A model generated the notes under the pieces. The model did not search any database. It had not been told where the DNA came from and was given only the letters and a program-made list of their open reading frames with translations. Position numbers and translations under genes: made by a program. From CALAMD01 sp035301345 (GTDB taxonomy: Bacteria; Bacillota; Bacilli; Bacillales; Amphibacillaceae), in the NCBI GenBank assembly GCA_035301345.1, contig DATGUM010000014.1, positions 1-64,000 on the forward strand: a stretch of DNA of 64,000 bases, read 5' to 3'. Positions 33,889-41,668 of this stretch are shown here, in pieces (position 1 is the stretch's first letter; each line of letters starts with the position of its first letter).

Positions 33889-34917
33889 TTATTTATCTAG
33901 CAACTCTTGAATAGCGTCATTTATAAATTGTGTATCTGGCTCGTTAAATCCAATGCCGGCAAAGTGTCCATAAACACCTGGAACGACCCTGAATTCTGCT
34001 CCTTCTATTAATGCTGCTTCTCGTTCAATATCAGAAGCTAAGAAATATAAATCTGTTTCACCAGGTAATATCATCGCTTTCGCTTTAATGCCTGATAACG
34101 CTTTTTCACGGTCACCATCGCACCCCGTCGTCATACCTATATCACTATGCTGCCACGTCCATGCCATCGACAATAAACAGTTAGCGTCTTTAGATAAGAA
34201 AAACCCTTCCCAAAAGCCAACGAGAAAATCTTCTAAACTTGAAAATCCATGTTTCAAATAAAGTTCCTCATAATAAAAAGGTTGTGAAACACCCCATCCA
34301 GCGTATACTCTTGCTAAAGTACGTATCCCTCTTTCAGGTTGCTTATCATAATAGCCACCTTGCCATGCCGCGTCTGTCATAATGGCATTTCGCACTGCCT
34401 CTAAAAAGACATAATTATGTTTCGTCGTTGACGCTGTACCACACCACGGTGCCATGCGTTCGACCATATCTGGAAATTCTGCCGCCCACTGGAACGTTTG
34501 TTGTGCACCCATCGAATAACCACACACTAATTTAATCGTTTCAATACCAAAATGCTCAGTCACTAAACGATGTTGGCACTTAACATTATCTAGCGTCGTA
34601 ACGTTTGGAAAACTTCCTTGATTATATGGAGCTGCCATATTATTAGGCGATGAAGATAGACCATTACCTAATTGATTAATTTGTATAATAAAATATTTTT
34701 CAGGGTCTAATGCCATCCCTGGACCAATCATGTACTCGTCATCTTTATGAGTACCTGAATAATACGTTGGAAAAACGATAACATTATCTTTATTTTCATT
34801 AAGAGTACCGTGTGTTTTATACGCAAGCTTTGCACCACGTAATGTTGTTCCTTCATGAAGTACAACGTCACCTAGATCAAATAACTCATAGTCATTGATA
34901 CTTTCATATTCAGTCAT
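33889..34917 (-). CDS. MetX-like alpha/beta hydrolase
   Basis: A 342-residue alpha/beta-hydrolase of the homoserine O-acetyltransferase-like group. The N-terminal GTTLRGAKLAYKTHGTLNENKDNVIVFPTYYSG is typical. The nucleophile elbow is VCGYSMGAQQ (Ser near 143) rather than the GGSMGG of true MetX. The acid and His are expected in the PGETDLYF and VYGHFAG segments. There is no methionine gene nearby, so an esterase or acyltransferase role is as likely as homoserine acetylation. A perfect cre site just upstream suggests carbon repression. Confidence 0.82.
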   Translation of the reverse strand: MTEYESINDYELFDLGDVVLHEGTTLRGAKLAYKTHGTLNENKDNVIVFPTYYSGTHKDDEYMIGPGMALDPEKYFIIQINQLGNGLSSSPNNMAAPYNQGSFPNVTTLDNVKCQHRLVTEHFGIETIKLVCGYSMGAQQTFQWAAEFPDMVERMAPWCGTASTTKHNYVFLEAVRNAIMTDAAWQGGYYDKQPERGIRTLARVYAGWGVSQPFYYEELYLKHGFSSLEDFLVGFWEGFFLSKDANCLLSMAWTWQHSDIGMTTGCDGDREKALSGIKAKAMILPGETDLYFLASDIEREAALIEGAEFRVVPGVYGHFAGIGFNEPDTQFINDAIQELLDK

Positions 34918-34974
34918 CTTTTATACACTCCTAATTTTAGTTTATATTAAAAATATATCATTTTATAAGCTATA

Positions 34975-34989
34975 TTGAAAGCGCTAACA
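34975..34989. promoter_or_regulatory. CcpA cre site
   Basis: TTGAAAGCGCTAACA fits WTGNAARCGNWWWCA at all 15 positions. It overlaps a weak minus-strand -35 (TTCAAT, with TATATT 16 bases on) for the MetX-like gene and lies about 70 bases upstream of the MFS promoter. Confidence 0.75.
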
Positions 34990-35055
34990 CTTTGGTCATT
35001 CAGATAACTTACATCTAGATTATTCATACGTCATTCCTGCCTTAATTATTTTTGT

Positions 35056-35084
35056 TTGTTATTTCAAATACAGTCCCATATAAT
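35056..35084 (+). promoter_or_regulatory. Promoter of the MFS transporter gene
   Basis: TTGTTA (35056-35061), a 17-base spacer and TATAAT (35079-35084). Confidence 0.75.
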
Positions 35085-35144
35085 TAGTATTTGTGCCTCT
35101 TTTTATTTGTAGAGCATATTATATTTTGACTGGAAGTGTTACAT

Positions 35145-36302
35145 ATGAATAAAATGCTGAAGCCTACGATTATTTCTATATCTATGGCAACAGTTATGGC
35201 AGGTGCAGCTATTTCACCTGCACTAGGACTTATTGGAAAAGCATTTCCCGAAGCAAGTCCTACGATGATTAAATTAATTTTAACAGCACCATCAATTATG
35301 ATTATTCCATTTTCATTTTTATGTAGTTATTTAACGACTAAGATTCGTAAGAAAACGATTATTATGATAGGTTTATTCATTTACTTATTCGGAGGAATAA
35401 CTCCTCAGTTCGTTTCCTCTATTGAAGTATTGTTAGGCTTACGTCTTTTACTCGGAGCTGGCGTTGGACTCCTCATGCCGATTTCGATGTCACTTATTAA
35501 TGATTACTTTACGGGCAAAGAGCGCACGAAAATGATGGGTTACAACTCGGCATTTAGTAATTTTGGCGGGATCGTCACGATGATGCTTGCGGGTTGGCTT
35601 GCGACATTTAGTTGGCAAATGCCATTTAACGTTTACTTTTTAGGGTTAGGTATTTTCATACTCGTCTTTCTCTTTTTACCACGAGGTGACGTGCAAGCTC
35701 CCCCAAAGAAAAAAGAAAAAACGCGGTTACCGTTTGCCGTTCACGGTTACGCGCTCGCCATGGGTGGTATTATGCTCGCCTATTATTCTATAGCGACGAA
35801 TATTGCTGTTTATCTTGAACAGAGTGAATTAGGTGGCGCTGCTATAGCAGGAACGATTGTTTCATTTACGACAGTTGGTGGCATGATTACGAGCCTCTTC
35901 CTCGTACAAGTTGAACTGTTATTTAAACAATATATCATTCCTGTATTGCTCTTTGGAATGAGTCTAGCGTTTTTAACGTTAACACTCTCAAACAGTATCG
36001 TTCTCGTAGCTATAAGCGTCTGTTTTGTCGGATTCGGTCAAGGAGCATTGTTCCCTGTTATTGCACTAAAAGCGCTCGATCAAGTCGAACCTTTTCAAGC
36101 AGATCGTGCGGTTGCTTATACGTCTAGCTTCACGTTTCTCGGGCAATTCCTTTCTCCTATTGTTTTAGATACAATCGGTAAAGTGGCAAACAATGATACG
36201 ATCCGTTTCCAGTACGGCATGCTCGGTATCGTTATCCTTCTCATTGTCATTATTACAGCGCTAATAATATTTAAACGTTCTAATCGTGAACAAGTTGCCT
36301 AA
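35145..36302 (+). CDS. Major facilitator superfamily transporter
   Basis: A 385-residue 12-helix transporter. The loop after helix 2 reads LTTKIRKKTIIMIG (an MFS A-type basic loop), helix 4 starts LRLLLGAGVGLLMPISMSLINDYFTGKERTKMMG, and a basic central loop PPKKKEKTR splits the halves near 190. ATG 35145 has GGAAGTG upstream. Substrate is not predictable; resemblance is to drug or metabolite efflux proteins. The stop codon lies immediately before the composite repeat, so the element may supply its terminator. Confidence 0.85.
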   Translation: MNKMLKPTIISISMATVMAGAAISPALGLIGKAFPEASPTMIKLILTAPSIMIIPFSFLCSYLTTKIRKKTIIMIGLFIYLFGGITPQFVSSIEVLLGLRLLLGAGVGLLMPISMSLINDYFTGKERTKMMGYNSAFSNFGGIVTMMLAGWLATFSWQMPFNVYFLGLGIFILVFLFLPRGDVQAPPKKKEKTRLPFAVHGYALAMGGIMLAYYSIATNIAVYLEQSELGGAAIAGTIVSFTTVGGMITSLFLVQVELLFKQYIIPVLLFGMSLAFLTLTLSNSIVLVAISVCFVGFGQGALFPVIALKALDQVEPFQADRAVAYTSSFTFLGQFLSPIVLDTIGKVANNDTIRFQYGMLGIVILLIVIITALIIFKRSNREQVA

Positions 36303-36304
36303 AC

Positions 36305-36676
36305 AAAAGAGACTGGGAAAAAACTAGCCTCAAACAAATAAAAATGCTTGTGTTTATCATAAAAAAGATAAACACAAGCATTTCTCTATCTTCAGGTGAA
36401 ATATACGTAGACAGAAAAAAATGACTAAAAGAAGCAGGAAAAGCTTCCAACAGCTCAAGTGAAAGAACTATATGAAGACTCCAGCGGGACAAGCCGTGTC
36501 CGAAAACGACAGAGAAGGTGAACTTCTTTCTCTGTTGGTTGAGGCCGGACCGCGGAAAGCGTAGGAGATCTATGGAGCGAAATAGTCGATCAAATAAAAA
36601 GAAAAGGTCATTCCAGTAAAATTAAATCTACTGAAATAACCTTTTCATTTCTCTGGGTTTTGTCCCAGCCTCTTTT
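36305..36676. repeat. MITE-like composite element with a third repeat copy
   Basis: Imperfect terminal inverted repeats bound it: AAAAGAGACTGGGAAAAAAC at the left, and GTTTTGTCCCAGCCTCTTTT at 36657-36676 on the right. Inside, in order, are a strong hairpin (36342-36383, AAATGCTTGTGTTTATC arms), the 19-base block shared with copy 1 (36393-36411), a GAAGC/GCTTC hairpin, the GCGGGACAAGCCGTGTCCGA core with a CAGAGAA/TTCTCTG hairpin and CCGCGGAAAGCG, then a terminator-like hairpin (36602-36645). It fills the MFS to AI-2E gap and reaches the neighbouring stop codon. It encodes no transposase; a 70-codon frame over 36280-36492 is not a gene. Confidence 0.78.
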
Positions 36677-37813
36677 CTATTCCGTTTCAGAATAAAAGCT
36701 CGATCTTAAACGGATAATTTTATAAATATGCGTTGTTACTACTTTTAATAATGTGTAACCAGGGACGGCAAAGATAATCCCGATAATCCCAAATAAATTT
36801 CCTCCAATAATAATAACGAAAATAACTGTTACTGGATGTAAGTTTAAACTCTTCCCCATAACAAATGGAGAAATACCTTTACTCTCAATCAATTGTGCGA
36901 TTGCCCAGACGATAACAACTTTCACGAGCATCATTGGTGATTCAACAACAGCAATGACAGCTGCGGGAACGACAGCGATTGCTGGTCCTAAGTAAGGGAC
37001 AACATTTGTTACTGTACCAATAAGTGCTAACACGAGTGAATATTTTAAACCGATAATTAAATATCCGATAAACAATAACGTTCCGACACAAACAGAAACG
37101 ATAATTTGTCCGCGGATATATGAACTTAAACTATCATTCATATCAACGAGTATATCTTTTGTTTCCATGCGAAGGGCATCAGGTAATAAACTAACAAAGT
37201 AATCAGGTAAATTACGTCCATCCTTTAATAAGTAAAATAATAAAATAGGCAACATAGCAATAGCTAAAATAACGTCCGATACCGTACTTATCGTCGACGT
37301 AATACTCGACGTAACGTTCGCTCCAAACGTCGAAACGTTATCACGAATATTTTCTCCTATTTCATTCGCATTATCTCTCACGAACTCATTTGCTGCTGCA
37401 AACCACTTCGTATCTGTTGCTTCTTCAGCCATCACTTTCACTTCATCAACTAACGACGGAATATTATTCGTTAAATCAATAATCTGACTTTTAAGTGGCG
37501 GTATAATTAGCAATACGATACCTGTGATAATAAGCGCAATCACGAGATAAATAAGTGCAATTGATATGGATCGTTTAATATTTTTCTTCTCCAACCAATC
37601 AATGAGTGGATGGAATAAATAAAATAGTATTCCAGCAAACAAAATCGGTAAAAAAATTGAACCGACAATTAATCCGACTGGCTTAAAAATAAAACTAATT
37701 TTAGATACAGCTAAAATTGTCACTGATACAATTAAAATAATGATAGCATAAATAACGACTGGATTATTTAATATTTTTTTCCGAAAAGAATTCTCTTTTT
37801 CCTTAGTAGGCAT
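36677..37813 (-). CDS. AI-2E family transporter
   Basis: A 378-residue membrane protein with the AI-2E layout. Two helices lie near the N-terminus (about 20-70), a third near 85-110, and a soluble stretch at 115-180 contains IPSLVDEVK and repeated short segments. The C-terminal bundle carries VTNVVPYLGPAIAVVPAAVIAV and the GKSLNLHPVTVIFVIIIGGNLFGIIGII signature. ATG 37813 has GGGGG seven bases upstream. It is a different subgroup from the YtvI-like gene at 25.9 kb; substrate unknown. Its stop codon abuts the composite repeat. Confidence 0.85.
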   Translation of the reverse strand: MPTKEKENSFRKKILNNPVVIYAIIILIVSVTILAVSKISFIFKPVGLIVGSIFLPILFAGILFYLFHPLIDWLEKKNIKRSISIALIYLVIALIITGIVLLIIPPLKSQIIDLTNNIPSLVDEVKVMAEEATDTKWFAAANEFVRDNANEIGENIRDNVSTFGANVTSSITSTISTVSDVILAIAMLPILLFYLLKDGRNLPDYFVSLLPDALRMETKDILVDMNDSLSSYIRGQIIVSVCVGTLLFIGYLIIGLKYSLVLALIGTVTNVVPYLGPAIAVVPAAVIAVVESPMMLVKVVIVWAIAQLIESKGISPFVMGKSLNLHPVTVIFVIIIGGNLFGIIGIIFAVPGYTLLKVVTTHIYKIIRLRSSFYSETE

Positions 37814-37917
37814 AAGAATTCCCCCTCTCACATACAATGATCATTTGCTCTCATTCTGTATATGCCCTATTTAGAGCATTTTAAACGATTTGATGATTAA
37901 GGGGGACGTGCTCATAT

Positions 37918-38097
37918 TTATTCACTTTGTTCATTAAAATTACTTTGTTTCTGCATATCATGATGACCAGGCATATCATGATCATGATGATGGTGCCTAT
38001 TATCAGGCAGATGGTGATTATTCATCCAACTAGGTGCACAGCTAGCAATGACTAAAGAAAGTAGTATGACGAGTAATAATACACTTATTCGTTTCAT
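37918..38097 (-). CDS. Small histidine-rich lipoprotein
   Basis: A 59-residue gene in the gap upstream of the AI-2E gene. It starts MKRISVLLLVILLSLVIASC, a complete lipoprotein signal with lipobox IASC and Cys20, leaving only 39 mature residues. Those contain NHHLPDNRHHHHDHDMPGHH, ten histidines with three Asp and two Met around them, an obvious metal-binding tract. ATG 38097 has GAGGTGA nine bases upstream. I do not know a named family; copper, zinc or nickel capture at the cell surface is inference from composition. Confidence 0.8.
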   Translation of the reverse strand: MKRISVLLLVILLSLVIASCAPSWMNNHHLPDNRHHHHDHDMPGHHDMQKQSNFNEQSE

Positions 38098-38191
38098 CTT
38101 TCATCACCTCATCTTTATTATACCTTTAACACCACCGTTATTGGCGCATTTAAGTGAGTTGTGATGAATTTGTTGAAATTTACGACACTAA

Positions 38192-38521
38192 CTATTCCTC
38201 ATTTTTTGAAAAGCTTTCTTGAGCTTTCTCTGGCACTTTTTCCATGTCTATTTCTTTCACGTCTCCCGTATATCCATCAGCTTGTGTTGGAACTTCCATA
38301 ACTGTACCGATATCTAAAGGTTCGTCGACGTAAAATGTAATAAGCTTCTCTTTACCATTTTCATCATACCCATCTAATATATATACGTAATCATGGTCCC
38401 TCTCGGTATCATAAGATTCGGTCACATGGACGTAATAGTCCTTGACGAATAATGACTCCTCAGAACTACAAGCTACTAAAGCTGTACATAATATAAATAA
38501 AACTAATGTTAATTTTTTCAT
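38192..38521 (-). CDS. YxeA-like lipoprotein (DUF1093)
   Basis: A 109-residue secreted protein. It has a lipoprotein signal ending LFILCTALVACSSE (Cys18), then a small beta-rich domain: VKDYYVHVTE, YVYILDGYDENGKEKLITFYVDEPLDIGTVMEV. That GYDENGKEK-TF pattern is typical of the YxeA/DUF1093 family, whose role is unknown. The open frame runs 12 codons further, but AGAGGAG is spaced for ATG 38521. Adjacent to the His-rich lipoprotein gene with the same orientation, 94 bases apart. Confidence 0.75.
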   Translation of the reverse strand: MKKLTLVLFILCTALVACSSEESLFVKDYYVHVTESYDTERDHDYVYILDGYDENGKEKLITFYVDEPLDIGTVMEVPTQADGYTGDVKEIDMEKVPEKAQESFSKNEE

Positions 38522-38622
38522 CGTTATTCTCCTCTGCTGATTTGTTACATTTATCATAAGGGAAAAATAACGTTCGTACTATTCAATCACGTGACACGCA
38601 CCTTACATTTTTGTCACAGTCA

Positions 38623-39294
38623 TTATAATACTTCTACACGTTGCCCGCGTTCCTTTAAAAACGTTTCATAAAATGGATCGTCTCCTAAACAATACGTGTA
38701 ATCACATACATTCATAATTTCATCCATATCATGAGACGTATAAATAATCGTTAAATGTTTATCTTTCGCAAGTTGTACTAAATGGCGGGAAATTTCCTGC
38801 TTTGATTTTAAATCGATGCCGACAGTCGGTTCATCAAGCAACAAAATATTCGGTTCGTGAATAAGGGAAATAGCAACATTTAATTTGCGTTTCATTCCAC
38901 CAGATAACGTATTTACTTTATCATCCCAGCGATCTAAATTCATATCTAAACAGAGTGATCGCAGTTCTTCAACTGAACGACGCTTCCATGAGAACTTCTC
39001 AAAGAACATCATGTTTTCTTTGACGGTAAACTCTTCCCAAACAGCAATGTCTTGAGGGACAAAGCCAATTTGTTTTCTCACTTGTTTTAGCGATTTATCA
39101 TAACTATTTTCCGCAAGTTCAATTGTTCCTTTCGTCGGTCGTTGTAATGTCGCAATGATTTCTAATAACGTAGACTTCCCAGCGCCATTCTCTCCGACTA
39201 AGCCGACAATTTCCCCACGTTTAATTTCACACGTGACATCTTTTAAAACTTCTTTTGTTCCGAATGTTTTATGGACGGACTTGATGCGTAACAT
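38623..39294 (-). CDS. ABC transporter ATPase, ABC-2 exporter type
   Basis: A 223-residue ATPase with Walker A GENGAGKST (about 38-46), Q-loop FVPQDIAVWEEFTVKENMMFF, signature TLSGGMKRKLNVAISLIHEP and Walker B ILLLDEPTVGID followed by the switch His in IIYTSHDM. The LSGGMKRK form places it among drug/polysaccharide-type exporters partnered by ABC-2 permeases. ATG 39294 has GAGGGGGAG upstream. It overlaps the end of the first permease gene and is the last gene of a four-gene operon. Confidence 0.9.
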   Translation of the reverse strand: MLRIKSVHKTFGTKEVLKDVTCEIKRGEIVGLVGENGAGKSTLLEIIATLQRPTKGTIELAENSYDKSLKQVRKQIGFVPQDIAVWEEFTVKENMMFFEKFSWKRRSVEELRSLCLDMNLDRWDDKVNTLSGGMKRKLNVAISLIHEPNILLLDEPTVGIDLKSKQEISRHLVQLAKDKHLTIIYTSHDMDEIMNVCDYTYCLGDDPFYETFLKERGQRVEVL

Positions 39295-40411
39295 CTTTTC
39301 TCCCCCTCGCCAAATACCAAACACAAATAACAACTAGACTGCCAATGAACCAGATGTTAAATACAGCCCCCGCTAAAAATGGTTGAAATGGATTTAATTG
39401 TTTATAGAGCGGATACTTTTCATAAATAGTGTCTAGCGGAATAAAAATCCCTCCGACAATACTAAACAGTAATGCGATTGTAAAAGCGCTCGTATAAAAC
39501 GCATATGAAGAGCGAAAAAGTAACGCCCATAAAAAGATAGTCATATTGATCGTGAGTCGAAATGATGCTAATGATAGCAGGTCAGTCATTGTAAACGGTT
39601 CTGACAGAATAAAGAAGTACATGAAACAATCAACAATAAAAAGTACAATTGTATAAATAAAGAGATGATATAATACGTATTGCTTCGGTGAAACTTTCAT
39701 AAATGGTAAACGTAACATCGTTGATGATCGTCTTTCCTTAATCACCCAATCAAACAATATGAACGTTGCAAACATCGTTAGCAGCGCCCAAATGTTTTTT
39801 GATGTAACGAATGATTGTTCACTTTCTCGCTCAACGTTTTCATGTAAATAGGAAAAATTAACACGTAATAAATCTTGCTCTTTTTCAATTTCTCGGCTTC
39901 GATTAATTAACTCTTCTACCGTCCAATCATTGACGACACCATATTCTACCCCTAAATCTCGAATGACGTGAGCAGCCCTCATGCGACTATAATCTTGCTG
40001 GACGTAAGATATAATTACTTCTTTTATCGGTGCATAAGAAAACGATAAATCTGTTTGAAAACTTGTAATGAGTGAATCGCGATTACGCGAAAGCGTATTT
40101 TCTTCATATCCATCTTCTACGATAAAGACACTATCTAAATTGTGTCTTTTTAACCGATTAATCGCGTCTCTTTCCTGCAGTATAACAGGCCGAATATGCG
40201 ACGTTTCATCTATGCGTTCGTACAATGCGCGTGTCATTTCTGAATCCTCATCGAGAACGATACCGATAGGCACTTCTGTATCTTCTTGTAACCGGTCAAA
40301 TGACGCGATAAAAATCAGCGTAACAATCGTTGGCAATAATACCCAAAAAGCGACTTGGCCAAATTGTTTTTTCAAAAACATCATTCGTGTATAAAAAGCT
40401 TCTTTAATCAT
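39269..40411 (-). CDS. ABC-2 type permease
   Basis: A 380-residue exporter membrane subunit. One helix lies near the N-terminus (FWVLLPTIVTLIFIA, about 21-36). A large extracytoplasmic region (40-200) begins with PIGIVLDEDSEMTRALYERI, the usual start of this domain. Five or six C-terminal helices follow with FIPLDTIYEKYPLYKQLNPFQPFLAG near the end. ATG 40411 follows GGAAGGAG; it overlaps the paired permease by four bases. The two permeases presumably form a heterodimer served by the ATPase. Confidence 0.85.
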   Translation of the reverse strand: MIKEAFYTRMMFLKKQFGQVAFWVLLPTIVTLIFIASFDRLQEDTEVPIGIVLDEDSEMTRALYERIDETSHIRPVILQERDAINRLKRHNLDSVFIVEDGYEENTLSRNRDSLITSFQTDLSFSYAPIKEVIISYVQQDYSRMRAAHVIRDLGVEYGVVNDWTVEELINRSREIEKEQDLLRVNFSYLHENVERESEQSFVTSKNIWALLTMFATFILFDWVIKERRSSTMLRLPFMKVSPKQYVLYHLFIYTIVLFIVDCFMYFFILSEPFTMTDLLSLASFRLTINMTIFLWALLFRSSYAFYTSAFTIALLFSIVGGIFIPLDTIYEKYPLYKQLNPFQPFLAGAVFNIWFIGSLVVICVWYLARGRKDVTHQVRP

Positions 40412-41628
40412 CGGACACGCTCCTTCCATAAGGACGTCAAGATGACTATTAACACCATACTAATCGTACTAATGATTAACACTTTATATTCTGCAAAAAA
40501 TCGCCCATTTAACATAATTTCTTGACTCCAAAACAACGCTTCATAGGAAGGAATATAAGCGATTAAATCTTGTATGTATAGTGGGAAGTAAATTGCTGGT
40601 ACAACGGCTCCACTGAGTAATATAAATAAGCCCGTAAAAATAACGTGCGTAAGCAAACGAATACTTGATGACTTAATAACAAGCTCTAAAAATGCTAAGA
40701 CCATTAAATAAACAAAACTGTACAAACATAACAGAATGGCCAGTCGTCCAATGTTTTCTCCGATAATATCAAATGAAAACATTCGTAAAAGTACGTAAGC
40801 CATTCCAACTGCCCAAACCATCGTAAAAGTATAAGTAACGATGATCCTCGAAGTCATTCGTTGTAAATTTGTTACACCGTATAGCGCCATTCGGTCAACC
40901 ATCCGCTGCTCATCTTCTTCATAAAGCAAATGATAAAAAATAAATAGCCATATTGTAACTGTTATATAAAAAAGTGAAATAATAAAGAATTGTACAGGTG
41001 ACGACGTCGATTTGTTTTCTACCGTATGTTCGGTAACAATTTTATCTTTACTCGCAATATTAATAAACGTTTTAATAAATTCATCGAACACTAAATCCGA
41101 ACGCTCTTCATCTGTTATAGGTAATTCTTTTCCATATTCATTGACGAGTAAAATGTTCGCTTGTGACGTTCTAATATGGCGCATAAAGCTATTTACTAGT
41201 TGATAAACGACTTGACTATCAACTTCTTTTTGTGGGTTTCCGAAGATGTCCATCTGAACGGAAGAACCGCGGTATAAATCATCTGTAAACCCCGCAGGCA
41301 AAACGATATAAGCACTCATTTCATCTGCATACACTTTTTGCTCTGCTTGCTTTCGTTCTAAAGATTCTACTTCTATAAATGATCCAAATTGTTCCGTACC
41401 TTCTAACACTTCGACGATAATGTTCGTCTCTTTTGAACCATCTTCATTTACGACACCTAAATGAATCGTCGACTCAGTCGTTGACGAAAAAAAGGTGACG
41501 AGCAAAAATGCAACACCACCAATAACAATTAAAGGAAAAAGCAAAAATAGAGGAAGTATAAATAACTTCCTCTGTAATTGCTTCATATAATTTTTTATGA
41601 AAATAAACGTGTGGTTTATAAAAGTCAT
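40408..41628 (-). CDS. ABC-2 type permease, partner subunit
   Basis: A 406-residue membrane protein with the same architecture as its downstream partner: helix at about 20-45, an extracytoplasmic domain starting HLGVVNEDGSKETNIIVEVLE and containing MSAYIVLPAGFTDDLYRG, and a C-terminal six-helix bundle ending VLIVILTSLWKERVR. Substrate unknown; such pairs export antimicrobial peptides, drugs or envelope components. It lies 40 bases after the acidic membrane-anchored protein gene, which is likely part of the same function. Confidence 0.85.
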   Translation of the reverse strand: MTFINHTFIFIKNYMKQLQRKLFILPLFLLFPLIVIGGVAFLLVTFFSSTTESTIHLGVVNEDGSKETNIIVEVLEGTEQFGSFIEVESLERKQAEQKVYADEMSAYIVLPAGFTDDLYRGSSVQMDIFGNPQKEVDSQVVYQLVNSFMRHIRTSQANILLVNEYGKELPITDEERSDLVFDEFIKTFINIASKDKIVTEHTVENKSTSSPVQFFIISLFYITVTIWLFIFYHLLYEEDEQRMVDRMALYGVTNLQRMTSRIIVTYTFTMVWAVGMAYVLLRMFSFDIIGENIGRLAILLCLYSFVYLMVLAFLELVIKSSSIRLLTHVIFTGLFILLSGAVVPAIYFPLYIQDLIAYIPSYEALFWSQEIMLNGRFFAEYKVLIISTISMVLIVILTSLWKERVR

Positions 41629-41668
41629 TTGAGCCTCTGCTCCATTTTCTTAATAAATGTCGTCTCGT

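Noticed and set aside
33889..34917. Calling this gene metX (homoserine O-acetyltransferase)
   Set aside because: The nucleophile elbow is GYSMGA rather than GGSMGG, there is no methionine gene nearby, and a cre site suggests catabolic control.
36280..36492. 70-codon minus-strand frame between the MFS and AI-2E genes
   Set aside because: It runs through the hairpins of the composite repeat and into the MFS coding sequence; no ribosome site.
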